The notes under the pieces are model-generated. The model worked only from the letters and a program-made list of their open reading frames with translations. It searched no databases and had not been told where the DNA came from. This document shows positions 21,013 to 32,460 of a stretch of 64,000 nt of DNA, in pieces. Source of the stretch: Diplolepis rosae (Eukaryota; Arthropoda; Insecta; Hymenoptera; Diplolepididae); assembly GCA_030998225.1 (NCBI GenBank), contig JAPYXD010000403.1:4402001-4466000 (forward strand). The letters run 5' to 3'. A program made the translations under genes and the position numbers. Every line of letters starts with the position of its first letter. The stretch's first letter is position 1.

Positions 21013-23951
21013 TTATTTAGTTTTAATTTTTTTTAATCTGGTTGTTTTTGGGGTTATGTATGAAAGTCTGAGTCTATTAATATTAACGATTTTAGATTTA
21101 TTTTTGACTGAAATTTTTATGTTTCCTTTTCCTAATATTTCGAGTACTTCGTATGGTCCTGAGTATTGATTTTCGAACTTCTTTAGTTCTCTACCTTCCA
21201 ATAAAAATACACTATCTCCGATTTTAAAATTTTGTGGATTAGTTTTTCTGTCATAATATTTTTTCGATTTTTCTTTAGCTGCTATTAAATTTTGTCTTGC
21301 TATTCCACGCATTTCATGTAATTTTGTAATTAATTTTGTCATGTACATATCATAAGTTTCTATTTTTTCATGTTCCGGTAAAGGATCGCTAGATGGTAAA
21401 CGTGCTAATTTCCCAAAGACTAATTCGTAAGGTGTGCATTTCGTTCCTTCGTGAACACTCGTGTTATATGAAAACATTGCTAATTCAATCCAGTCATCCC
21501 ATTCTGCATTATTTTCAATAAATTGTTTAAGATATTCTTTGAGAACGTGGTGGGATCTTTCCAATGATCCATTTGATTGAGGATGATAAGCAGTAGTTTT
21601 AAACTGACGTATACGAAATCGCTTTTCCATTTTTCTCATTAAATTTCTTAGAAAATCTGCTCCTTGATCCGTTAAAACTGCTTTTGGCGAGCCATATATG
21701 CAAATAAATTTCTTAACAAAAGCATCTGCTATCGTTCCAGCTTGATGATTAGGGAGTGGGATTGCTAAAGAGTATTTAGTAAAATTATCTTGAATAGTAA
21801 GTATATATTGATTTTGTGATGAAGTTGTTGGTAACTTTCCAACAATATCCATTGAAATTTTCTCAAATGCTGTTCCTGGGGTATCAGTGATTATCATAGG
21901 GTTTTTTGTTTTCACTCTAACAAGTTTTTTAAGTTGGCATTGTAAACAAAGTTGTATGTATTTTTGTATATCCAATTTCATATTTTCCCAATAATATCTT
22001 TGTCTGATTCTATTATAAGTTTTTGTTACTCCTTTATGTCCTCCTATAGCAGATGAGTGAGCTTCTTCGATTAATTGATTTCTGTGTTCTTTTGTAGGGT
22101 ATTGTGTGATTCCATTACAGATTATTATTTTAATTGTTGAATCCAAAAATGCTATTTTTAATGTAGCCAAAATTTCTTCCCACAAAACATTGTTAATGTG
22201 TGGTGATTTCGCAATACTAATTGATTTAATATTTAATTCTTCTACCATGGAATGAAGAGCATAAATTGCTAATTTGATATTTTTAGTTGTTTCTCCTAGA
22301 CTTGCTTTAAATTCATCTTCGATTGGAAGTATAAAATGGTATTGATTTCCTTTTCGTAATTTTTGGACTATTCCTTTTTGTAAATTTTTGAAATTTGGTA
22401 ATTTTCCACATTTTCTCAAGAGTTTAGAGCCTACATCACGGGGTTCTCCTTTATTGCTTACAAAATACGCATAATTATCTTTTCTCATCGTCAATTGGTC
22501 GCGGCATTCAATTATATTCTTTTGTGTCTTAAATAATCCGGATGTTGAAGGTTGATCAGGGGGTGGCTCTGGGGGTGGTATTTCTTCTGTAAAATCGCAA
22601 TCATCAGAGTTTTCAGAATTTTCTATTTCTAGTGCCTCCGGTTGTTCGTTTTCGTTATCATGTTCTACATTTTGAAAGTTTTCCTGGATTTCTTCTTTTT
22701 CGTCTCCACTTGACAAATCAGAATTTGTGTCAAAATTACTTCCTTCATTTAATTCTTCATCTTCATTTTCCTTAAAATGTTTCTTCTTCTTATTTGCTTT
22801 TGGCTTTTGCTTAATATCATAATCTGGATCAGAATCGGATTCGTCTTCTGATTCCGTAAATTTACGTTTTTTATTAATCTCAGGTGATTTATTTATGCAT
22901 TTTCTGGGTCTACCTCTCTTTTTAATATGTTCCTGTAATTTAATTTCCTGAATAATTTTTCGTGGCCTTCCACGTTTCCTTTTTACTTTATTTGTTACTT
23001 CAACATTTTTTATCAATTTATTTTTTATATTATCTTCATTATTATTACTTATATTCTTCGAATTCTTTAACTGACTTCTTGTTTGCATAGCATAGCATTT
23101 ATTTTTATTTTCTAATAAAATTGGAATTGAATCCATGACACATTTCAAAAATTGCGAAACAAATGTTTCCGAAATATTTCCTTCATCGATCAATTTGTAA
23201 AAAGTGTTTCCATTTTCCTCATTTTTCATTTTATTCATTATTACATTAATCAACTTTTTATTAATTATGTTAAATATATCTTCTTCGTCCAATTCTCCAA
23301 TAGTTTCTTCATTATTTTCATAAACTGTTCCTTTTTTAATATCCTTAATATTTAATTTAATACATTTTTCATCATTGTCTTCATCATTGTCTTCATCATT
23401 TATCAGTAAATATTTTTCATTTAATAATTCTTCAGTGTTACTCCTATCAATTTCATCAATATCTTCATAATAACGTTTTTCATTATCAACATTTCTAAAC
23501 AAAGTTTCTTCGTTTAATTGTCCAACATTTTCAAAATCTTTACAAGTTTTTCGTTTTTCAAAATCTTCATAATTTATAGCATTAAATTCCTTATTTTTAA
23601 TATCCTTAATTAAGTTCTCGTCGTTTATCGGTATTTGTTCATTTCCTCCAGAATTATCAGTGGTTATATTTTCGTCTTCAATGTTCTTATATTTTAATTC
23701 ATCATAATTTTCTTGATTATCCCTATTCTTAAATAATTTTTTCTTATTTATAAATTGTTCAGTTTCTTCGTAATTATACTCCTCAATATCTTCTTCAAAA
23801 TTATCATATTTTATTTCTTCATGGGATGCTAGATCTATTGCTGGTACTTTTTTCTTATATTCTAAATCAGATATACATTTTGCATTTCTTGGTTTAACTA
23901 AATTTACTTCAATACTAGTCTTACTATTTATATAATTATGTTCAATATTCT
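21013..23951 (-). pseudogene. pol: pol C-terminal part: acidic AT-hook linker and integrase
   Basis: 21013-23502 is a single ORF. Its first ~330 residues are an acidic/Asn-rich linker with two AT-hooks (RGRP cores at residues 177-180 and 196-199) and a PPPEPPP run. The integrase has H2C2 (H482, H489, C519, C522) and the D,D,E triad (D552 in SMDIVG, D612 in LTDQGADF, E648 in QSNGSLERS). The linker extends upstream to ~23951, joined to RNase H through a short frameshifting deletion. A linker this long, with AT-hooks, is unusual for Gypsy pol. Confidence 0.85.
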
Positions 23952-24587
23952 CTACGTCAATAGGATTCCTTGACCTACCTTATATGCAACATCAAAATCA
24001 TATTCTGCCAGTTTTAGTTTCCACCTAGTTACTCGAGAGCAAGGATCTTTCGAGTTTTGAAAACATACTAGTGGTTTATGGTCTGTGACCAAGGTAAATT
24101 TTCTTCCGTATAAATAAGGGCGAAAATGTGTTACGCAATAAATAATTGCTAAAGCTTCTTTTTCGTATGTATCGTATTTTCGTTCACAGTCATTTAATGA
24201 TCTAGAAGTATAAGCTATAGGTTTATCTTTACCTATTTTACCTTGTGAAAGTATTCCACCTATAGCAAATCCTGACGCATCAGTTGTTAAAATAAAAGGT
24301 TGTGAGAAGTCTGGTCTTTGTAAAAGTGGTTCTTCACACAATTTTTCCTTTAGAAGTTCAAATGCTTCTTGTTGTTTTTCAGACCAATTAAATTTTACAT
24401 CCTTCTTTAGAAGTTGATTCAAGGGTGTTGCAATTTTAGAAAATCCATCAATAAATCTTCGGTAATAACCAGCTAATCCTAAAAATTGTTTAATATTTTT
24501 AGGGTTTTTTCGTATCGGAAAATTTTTTACTGCCTCTAGTTTCTTAGGGTCTGGTCGTATCTGGCTGTAATTTGAGACTCGCTGCAC
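23952..24587 (-). pseudogene. pol: pol: RT thumb and RNase H
   Basis: Contains DPKKLEAVKNFPIR, FLGLAGYYRRFI, TTDASGFAIGGILSQ, YDTYEKEALAIIY and TDHKPLVC, the tether/RNase H signature of Gypsy-type pol. It is out of frame with the RT because the segment that normally follows KLQPD (the CEFL..YLGH region) is deleted. The 3' end loses the ADALSR motif through another small deletion. Confidence 0.85.
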
Positions 24588-25599
24588 CTAATCTTTCCAT
24601 TAGTTTGTTAAATTTTTCCTCGTGTTCTTGTAAAGAATTTGCATATAAAACAATGTCATCCAAGTAGACGAATAATTCAGTTCCTTGAAGTCCTGTTAAA
24701 ACTAAATCCATTAATCGTTGAAAGGTAGCTGGTGCGTTTTTTAAACCAAATGGCATACGGTCAAATTCATAATGGCCATAAGGGGTGGAAAAAGCTGTTT
24801 TATGAGAGTCTTCAGGGCTCATTTTTATTTGATGAAATCCGGAAGCAAGATCAAATACGGAAAAATATTGTGCAGATCCCAATTGATCTAAAATATCGAT
24901 TATATTTGGTAAAAGGTAAGAATCTCCAATCGTTTTTTCATTGAGTTTGCGAAAATCAAGTACCATTCGCCATTTTCTATTTCTATGTGAGTCCAAATTT
25001 TTAGGTACTATCCAAACAGGTGTATTATATGGTGATTGTGAGGGTTTAATAATTTTATTTTCAATTAGTTCATTTACTTGACGTGAAATTTCTTCTTTAT
25101 GTACCGGAGGGAATCTATATTGTTTTGAAAATATCGGTTGATCATCTGTTGTTGGAATGTTGTGTTGTAAAACAGTTGTTGCTCCTAATGGTTCTCCTGG
25201 TATGTGGAATCGATCTGCATATCTTTCAATTAAATTTTCAACATGTTGTTTTTCTTCTTTGTTTAAATGATCTAATCTTAATAATTCTTTAATTGCGTTT
25301 TGTCGATTTTTATTTGAAATATTGAATAATTGGTGATAATCATTTGTCTGAGTAATTAAATCATTAAAAATTTGCTGCCAAAAATTAAATTTTTCATTTC
25401 CTAAATTAAATTTTTTGTCATTCTGATTTATTGTTTTATCATGTATTGATAGTTCTTCAAAGTCTATCAATTCAATAGTTGGTATAGTTAATCTTTGAGG
25501 TTGTGTATTTGTATTGAATATTTTCAGGTATGCTTTATTGTTATTATTAGAAACAATTGCATTTCCTAAATAAACTCCATTGCATAAGTGTAATTGTGG
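24544..25599 (-). pseudogene. pol: pol: reverse transcriptase
   Basis: Gypsy/errantivirus RT with QYRFPPVHKEEI, WIVPKN, MVLDFRKLNEKT, FSVFDLASGFHQI (motif A), MPFGLKNAPATFQRLMD (motif B) and FVYLDDIVLYA (motif C, YLDD). The stretch before it (LCNGVYLGNAIVSN) is the protease-RT connector; removing the 25604-28210 LTR and one AATA restores its frame with the protease. The 3' end is truncated by a small deletion. Confidence 0.85.
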
Positions 25600-25603
25600 A
25601 ATA

Positions 25604-28210
25604 TGTGACGTCTAGGGTCACACAAGTTTTAAATTGTCTGAAGGACAATTTAAAAAGTAGAATTTTGAGTCTAGAGTTTTCACTCTAATAACTCAGGAAC
25701 GAATTTACAATTTATTTGGCAGCTAGAATGAGGTAAAAAATTTCTTTCTTATCCTAGGGGAATCATTCAAAATTGGAAGAAGGGAAGTGAGAATTCAAAC
25801 AAAGTTGCACATCGCATTACGGAGCACACCAGATTGTTTGGATTCTCGGGGATAGGTGTAAGGAAAGAGTTACTATGAATATTGATACCAGATTGGTTAC
25901 TGGCACCCAAATATTCATAGGGAGGATACAATTTATTTCAAAATATCAAAATAAAAGATTGAGAGAAAAGTTAGATAGCGATAGTATTTATTTAACTTAC
26001 TTTGTTTGGTTGTAATAATAAAATCCTTGTACAACCCTGGTAAAATTCTCGTATAAATCCTTGGAGGAATCGATGTATCGTGGTGAAACTTGGAACTGCA
26101 ACCCGCCTCCTTTTAGTATTTTCTATTTAAATTGGGGGACCGTGTATGAACTATAATTTGAGATGGAAACCGAACACAAAAAAAGAAACAAAATATTAAT
26201 GTAGAAAATATAATTTAAACTTCGTATAAAAACTTTGAGGATATCACGACCGACGAGTACTTAGGAAAATTTCGTAATTTTTGTGAATGAAGAGAACGTT
26301 TTTGGTGAAAAAATGTAGAGAAGCGGAACTTATTAAAAAAAAATGAAAATGCATAGCTTTTATGTATTTTCATCTTTTCCCTTTCTACTTGAAAATCTTT
26401 TAGGGGAGTTGAATCCACTAGCTTCAGTTGTCTGATTGGTTGGCTGTCTATAGTGACATAGTTACGCCCCCGCAGTAGTCTACGAAAATCTTAAGGGCTG
26501 ACCCATTGGGTTGGGCCTTGTAGGAGTTTCCAAACTTTTCCAGATTCATCGATTTCCCAAGAGATTGCGCTACATGTATATTATGAAATAAAATACTTTA
26601 AAAATTAATTATTTAAACAATTATGTTTACAGATTCAGTAATTTTAACTAATCGGAGCGTCAAACAATGATATGTTTCATTTATATCCTGACTTAACTTA
26701 CAAAATCGTGAATTTACATTAAATTAGTCATGTTTTCACTTTAAATTCAAAAGGATCATTATTGCTTAAGATTAATACATATTTCAAAATTAGTTTTCTA
26801 AATTATTCTTATTAAACGTCGAATATTTTGTTTAAATATATATGATTCTTACATTTAGGAAGATAAATTTATATATAAGTTTATCTTACTGAAATTCGTT
26901 TCTTAAGATATAAGTACTAATTCTAAAATGTAACTTTTGAATTCAATTTTCTATTGCTTTGTTTTAACGTTTTTACCTGTAGGTAAAGAAGTTATAATTT
27001 AACAATTAAAACAAATTATTTTGATTTGAGGGTTGCGTGCAAAATCACGTATAAAATATATATATCTAATTACATGATGGTGTCGGTAAAACAGAACATT
27101 GCTATTACTTAAAATTCTGAATGACATTTGTTTAATTGAATTATTAATATTATAAATACAATTACATTTCTGCGTATTAATTACAAGTTGGTTTGGAGTT
27201 TTTGTAACTCAGATTGATTCAATGCTTTACGAAGTTTGAAATATGTTTATAGAGAATGGATGTATATTTTTATGAAAGTAAAATAGTTTGGTTTATTAAA
27301 TTACTATTGAAAATAAGTATGAAATATATTTAATTATTAAATAAATTGATGTTGGATTTATTAGAATTAATTTAAAATACAATGAGAAATGTATTAAGAA
27401 TTTTCCGTAATTTATTACCTGGTATTTTACCTTCTTAAATAACTTTCCGTAAATTATCACGTCGGTAAAATAGGTCCCTGATTATTAACAACTTTTAAAT
27501 AAATTGCCATTAGTTTACATTCTATAAGTTTCAAACATTGGTTCAAAAATAAAATAGATGCAAGTTGCATTTCTCTCATTAGTCGAAATAATTTCCTTTC
27601 CTACTCATAACATACTGAATAATATTTTTTTATACTGAATAATATTAAAAGTAATGTTAATTTCTTATTTAATTTTAATTATTTTATAAAATATTATTTT
27701 CGAAAGTTTTATTTTCTGTATTGAATTGGCCTAAGATCTTATCTGGACAGAGAGTGCACTTTGCATCTATTTGTCTTTTCATGGGCGGGGTACCAGCGCG
27801 GTCCCTTTTGAGTGACAGCCTAAGCTGTTTATGATTTCCTGTAATGGCTAAATACTGGACTATCTACTGCTTGTATTTGTTTGGAGTTTTATGAATTTAT
27901 CTTGTTAGGGGCTGGTAGACGTTTGTAAAGGAAATACGATTGTGGGCGACGCGTTTTGGTCGAAATAGAGAGGTACAAAGTTTATTATATTTTACGATAG
28001 TTTAAGTAAATTTTCAGTGTTCATATTGAAGCAGCTGCATTTCAAATTTATCTTGAAAGGTTTCTAGTCTTAGTTATTTACAAAAGATTGAGAAATTCGT
28101 CGAAAGGTATAAAATAATTTATAATGTAAAACCGCTCTTAAAGTTTCGAGAAATAGTGGAGAAAAATAAGATTCGGAGAAAAAAAGGTAAGTAATTTCAG
28201 AAGATGTCAC
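25604..28210. mobile_element. 2.6-kb solo LTR in pol
   Basis: Ends TGTGACGTC...GATGTCACA, flanked by a perfect AATA duplication (25600-25603 and 28211-28214). Excising it with one AATA rejoins the pol frame as GFIPQLHLCNG, so the boundaries are exact. No coding capacity. Related copies are 45006-48613 (5' part) and 41020-43757 (3' part). An LTR this long is unusual; it could instead be a long non-autonomous element with LTR-like ends. Confidence 0.8.
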
Positions 28211-28717
28211 AAATAAATCCCTGTTTTTGTTCACTGTTTTTAATTCTCACATAAAAATCTGAAACTGTTTTTGCTGGTACCAGTATAGTTTCTTACATTT
28301 CAAATGGGTAAATTTTATCATTTATTTCAAGTTGTTTCTCTGCATAATTAATTTTTGCATTGTTGTTTCTGAAATATTCTGTGCCTAGTATACCATCATG
28401 TTCGATAAGTACTTCGTTTGGTATTATGTTGAGGGTGGTCAGGTAGCCGAAAATATCGATTGTTATTTGGCCAAGTGTAAATACAGGATGTTCATTTATG
28501 CCTGTTAGTTTTAGTCATTCGTATTTATTTATTTTTACGTTTGTTTTGACTGCTTGTTGTTTGATTAAATTTGATCCGGCTCCTGTATCTATCATCATGT
28601 GTATAGGATTTGTCATTCCTTCAGCTGATAGAATTATATGAGCAATTGTATTACTTGTATTCAAATTGATTTTTTCAGTTTTATTTTCAAACAAATTAGG
28701 TGCGAATATTTGTTCGT
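28211..28717 (-). pseudogene. pol: pol: aspartic protease
   Basis: MMIDTGAGSNLIK gives the retroviral protease active site (DTG), followed by HPVFTLGQI and EHDGILGTEYF. It lies in the -1 frame relative to gag, consistent with -1 frameshifting. A TGA (after NKYE) and a TAA (before ETILVPAKT) break it, and the 2.6-kb LTR separates it from the RT. Confidence 0.8.
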
Positions 28718-30994
28718 TTAACCCCTCCTTTGTGCACCCGTTCCAGGAAGGGCATTGGAGTTTTCCTGACGATTAAATTCTTGTTGTTGTAGTGGTTGTT
28801 GTTGTTGTGGTTCTTGTGGTAATTGTTGATTAGTATTTATTTTCTTGCTACAATTCCTAGATGTATGTCCTGGTGTATTGCACGAGTAGCAAATAACTTC
28901 GAAATTTTGACCTTGATTTGGGTTTTGATTAAAATTTGGATTTTGATTTCTATTTTCATTGTAATTCATATTAAAATTTGGTCTTTGATTAAAATGGGGG
29001 TTTTGATTGAAATTCCTACCTTGATTTTGAACTTGATTAAAATTTTGACCTTGGTTGAAATTTTGTCCTTGGTTGAAATTTCTATTGAAATTTCTGTTGA
29101 AATTCGGATTTTGATTAGAATTTCTATTGAAATTTGAATTTTGATTAAAATTTCGACTTTGATTATTTTGATTAAAATTGCGATACATATTCTGGGTATT
29201 TCGATTGAAGTTTGGGTTTCGATTAAATCTGTTTCCTTGGGAAAAATTAGGGTGGGATGGGGAGCTATTTATATCTCTATAGTTGTTTCTACTGCCTTGT
29301 TGATTTAGGCTTTGCACCTGGTATCTCTGTCTCCACTGCGTTCCCTGACCTTGCCTATTTCCCTGGTATTGATTATTTTGTCTAGTCAAGTTATTTCTAA
29401 ACTGATCATTTTGTGAATTTTTATTTGTTAATTTCTGAACAAATTGAAAACAGGTTGCTGCTGTGTGACCTATTTTCTGACAGATTTGGCATTTTATTGG
29501 CTCATCCCGTGCTAAATTTATTTTATTTGTTTTTGCAAAATCTCGACTATTATATGATGATTTCTCAACTTCTTGGACTAGTGAATGTTGTCTATTTCCT
29601 CTTCGCAGTTCGTTTCTGGATGTTAAATTTCTTTCTTCTCGTATTGCTCTTTCTACAATTTCGTCAAATTTATTGGCTGTTCCTATTCGTATCTCTAATT
29701 TTGGTTTCAAACCTCGTAGAAAACAATCGATCACGTCTCTTTCTAGATTTCTTTCAAATTCAGCAGCTTCTTTACCATTATTATTTTGTTTATGGCATTC
29801 GAGGATTTCTGCTGCTATTTCTTGTATGCGTGTTGCGTAGGATAGAACACTTTCATTTTCCCACATATATATCCTGCCTAAATCTCCTTGTAATTGGTAT
29901 ACGGTTTTTGATGGTGAAAAAAGTGTTTTTAGCTTTGAAATAAAATCTTCTAAATTATTATTATAATTTCCTATTATACATCTTCTGGCTTCACCTGTAA
30001 GTTTGCTTCTCAATAATTTTACTAAATTAGCTTCTGCATTGGGGACCATTTCTTTTGCTTCTTTGCAAGCTTCGATAAAAATGGCCAATGGCACTTTACT
30101 CGATCCATCAAAGTATGGGACAATTTCTAACGCATCTCGTAGAGATACTTGTTGATTTGTAGGTAAATTCATCATTTCGATGGATTGTATTGGTAGGTTA
30201 TTTGGCAAATTATTCGGTGAATTATTTGGTAAATTATTTGCTAAAATTTCTTTATTAGACTTCCTAGAGGTTGAATACGGGTGTGAAGATTTTAGAGAAT
30301 CAAGAGCCTGGTCAATATTTGCAGAGTCGTAAAGTATAATTTGATTGATTTTATTTGGTAAAGTTTCTTGAACTTGTTCAAATTCTAGATTTGGATTTTT
30401 AAATATTGTTGTTTGATTGAAAGATTCTGGAGTCCTATTTAGTTGTGATTTTGTTTCGAATGGATCTATTGATTCGTATCTTTTTTGAGGTGTGGTGAGA
30501 ATTTTATTATTTGAAATATCACCAAATTGATCTGAGCATAAAGTTCTATCACACAAGGTTAAGTTTGCTGCAATGCTTTCAATTATTGATTTTTCTCTGA
30601 GTGTTATATCCCCTATGGTATCGTCATATGAAGGGTTAATTTGTGGTGTATCGTTGTATTGATCTACTGCAATAATTATACTATTATTGCGTTTGATAAA
30701 AGTTTTTAATTTATCAACAAATGGACTCTTAGAGTTTTTTGTGTCAATAATTGATTTGTTTAAAGTAGTTGTTTCAGCGTCAGGAATACTTCCTATGCTA
30801 ATATCTAAAAGATCAGTTTGATCTAAATTACTTGAAGATTCGGAATATTGTAAATTTCCTTCTGGAGTTTTTCGTTTTGGTTTAAGTGGTACTTGGGAGC
30901 TTTCTTCAACTTCTTTTGCTAAACGTGGATTTTTCCTTGTTTGACTACGAGTTACAGTGCCCTTTTTACTGATATCTCGTGGCGGAATCGACAT
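28718..30994 (-). CDS. gag: Gag with two zinc knuckles
   Basis: 758 residues, open. A disordered Ser/Asn-rich N-terminal third precedes a retrotrans_gag-like capsid region (KLRSKLTGEARRCIIGNY, LKTLFSPSKTVYQLQGDL, FLRGLKPKLEIRIG). CCHC boxes are CQICQKIGHTAATC (~residue 500) and CYSCNTPGHTSRNC (~residue 703), separated by ~150 residues of NFN/NQN repeats. Such long low-complexity Asn/Gln-rich spacing between knuckles is unusual. Role: particle assembly and genomic RNA packaging. Confidence 0.85.
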   Translation of the reverse strand: MSIPPRDISKKGTVTRSQTRKNPRLAKEVEESSQVPLKPKRKTPEGNLQYSESSSNLDQTDLLDISIGSIPDAETTTLNKSIIDTKNSKSPFVDKLKTFIKRNNSIIIAVDQYNDTPQINPSYDDTIGDITLREKSIIESIAANLTLCDRTLCSDQFGDISNNKILTTPQKRYESIDPFETKSQLNRTPESFNQTTIFKNPNLEFEQVQETLPNKINQIILYDSANIDQALDSLKSSHPYSTSRKSNKEILANNLPNNSPNNLPNNLPIQSIEMMNLPTNQQVSLRDALEIVPYFDGSSKVPLAIFIEACKEAKEMVPNAEANLVKLLRSKLTGEARRCIIGNYNNNLEDFISKLKTLFSPSKTVYQLQGDLGRIYMWENESVLSYATRIQEIAAEILECHKQNNNGKEAAEFERNLERDVIDCFLRGLKPKLEIRIGTANKFDEIVERAIREERNLTSRNELRRGNRQHSLVQEVEKSSYNSRDFAKTNKINLARDEPIKCQICQKIGHTAATCFQFVQKLTNKNSQNDQFRNNLTRQNNQYQGNRQGQGTQWRQRYQVQSLNQQGSRNNYRDINSSPSHPNFSQGNRFNRNPNFNRNTQNMYRNFNQNNQSRNFNQNSNFNRNSNQNPNFNRNFNRNFNQGQNFNQGQNFNQVQNQGRNFNQNPHFNQRPNFNMNYNENRNQNPNFNQNPNQGQNFEVICYSCNTPGHTSRNCSKKINTNQQLPQEPQQQQPLQQQEFNRQENSNALPGTGAQRRG

Positions 30995-31070
30995 TGGTAT
31001 TTTACATATTAATTATTTCTAGAAAATGGCTTGTTATTGTATTCTTATTTCGGAACAATTTTTTCTAAGT

Positions 31071-31586
31071 CTAAAATTCTTTAATCAATTTAACCTTATT
31101 TTTTCCTAAACTGCAAATATTTGTTATTTTGGGTAGAAAAATTTTATTCAGCGCAAAACTGGGTTCCTCAATTTCTGTTTCAGATCCTGAATCTGATGAT
31201 ATATCCAAAATTTCGATAGTTGGAACAATGCTTTCGCAAGAATTAGAAATTTTCTGATTTGTTTTGGGGTCAAGGTCTGAACTGCTGTCTGATATTTCGG
31301 TTATTGGGGATAAATTTTGGGTGGTTTTATTACTTGTTGACTCTGCCTCAGAATTTCTTAACTGAGAACTTCCTGGTTTAGATTCGGCGGAAGTTTCGTT
31401 GATTTTTCTTTTTCCATATTTATGGGAACATTTATTCGCAATAAATTTTTCTGTTTTTTCTAACAATTGTTCAAAGAGTTCTGAGAATTCGATATCGTTA
31501 TTCATTTCTCTAATTTTGATATCTTTTAACTTAAAATTTCTTGCTCGGGGACGTTTAAAAGTATGTTTTCTTAATGGTAAAGGCAT
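31071..31586 (-). CDS. Leader ORF, Ser/Asp-rich, function unknown
   Basis: 171 residues from ATG at 31586, ending 76 bp before gag in another frame. Basic N-terminus (RKHTFKRPRARNFKL), then two acidic patches (TEISDSSSDLD and IEILDISSDSGSETE) that resemble SUMO-interaction motifs, a hydrophobic core followed by Ser/Asp. I do not recognise a family. It could be an extra leader protein or a disrupted gag N-terminus. Confidence 0.45.
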   Translation of the reverse strand: MPLPLRKHTFKRPRARNFKLKDIKIREMNNDIEFSELFEQLLEKTEKFIANKCSHKYGKRKINETSAESKPGSSQLRNSEAESTSNKTTQNLSPITEISDSSSDLDPKTNQKISNSCESIVPTIEILDISSDSGSETEIEEPSFALNKIFLPKITNICSLGKNKVKLIKEF

Positions 31587-32460
31587 TTATTATACAGTGC
31601 TGACAAAATATGACATAAAATTTCAAATACGAGTGACGACTCAATTTATATATATATATATATCACGATTATATATTTTATTTTTTGAAAGTTATTTACC
31701 TAAACAATTCCTAATGAAAATAAATTCTATTTTATATTTTCTTTTGTTTTGTTTGTTTTATAGTTGTGTAGGATAAATTTCAATCCTGAATCAAAAAATT
31801 ATAATTTGAGGATGGCTGAGCGTGTTACCGCTAGCCCCTGTTCAATATAACCCTCCTCGAGCGACTGGTTACGCTATGAGGGGTTAAATCCTCAAACGAA
31901 TTTTTCAAATATTCAGTAATTGAATTATATAAGATAAAATTTATTAAATTAATCGCAAATTCACTTTCGAGACTGTAAATTGAGGACGGCTGTGCGTTTT
32001 ACCGCTGGCCCTTGTTCGATATAATCCTCCTCGAGCGACTGGTTACGCTGTGAGGTATTATGTCAGAGGGGGAGAGAGAGAGGGGGGAGGGGGGGATTTG
32101 TGTCTAAATGCTACTGAAGATATAGGTGCAAGTACACTCATAGTATAAAATTACCAAGGATTATTTATGAAAATTAGCATATAATTGCTAATACAAATTC
32201 TACACAGTTAGAATTTTCTACCGCAGTTTCCCAGAACATGTGAGTGGAGTTTTATTTAACTACAGCCTTCCAAAATTTTGGGGGAATTTCAGGAAATTCT
32301 GTTACTTTTTAGTAAATTTATGAACAAAGATTTTTTTTTAAACTTCATTTCCAAAGTATTAAATATTCTGTTTTATGTTTTAGCATACTGCAACTTTTCT
32401 TGTTTTAGTTTGATGAAAAAATGTTATTTGAATAATTGAGGGTGCCCATACAATGACCGT
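31587..32460. repeat. Non-coding, with a two-copy ~75-bp repeat spaced 175 bp
   Basis: 31806-31880 and 31979-32056 are similar (gcccctgttcaatataa/ctcctcgagcgactggttacg). A TA run lies at 31651-31665 and a GA/G-rich run at 32068-32097. The 5' LTR and PBS of the giant provirus should be here but no TG...CA/PBS pair is convincing; the repeated units could be LTR R/U5 remnants. Confidence 0.45.

Larger units (their letters stand above)
13275..31586 (-). mobile_element. Giant errantivirus-like provirus with accessory cassette
   Basis: Minus-strand Gypsy/errantivirus-like element with leader ORF, gag, protease, RT, RNase H, integrase and then five further genes: CARD, jingchuvirus-like glycoprotein, tandem dsRBD, dsRBD-like/zinc-knuckle and F-type envelope. 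Spacing in the cassette is tight (about 16-120 bp). Two solo LTRs (25604-28210 and 14145-16229) are nested in it; without them it is about 13.6 kb. Flanking LTRs were not identified. Stops and small deletions make it defective. Part of the cassette recurs in the same order at 43758-44648. Confidence 0.75.

Noticed and set aside
29413..29943. Plus-strand 176-residue ORF rich in Leu/Phe
   Set aside because: Antisense of gag; hydrophobicity arises from complement of gag codons.
31800..32065. tRNA-like appearance of the repeated gagcgactggttacg segment
   Set aside because: No cloverleaf or anticodon arm can be drawn; it is a two-copy non-coding repeat.
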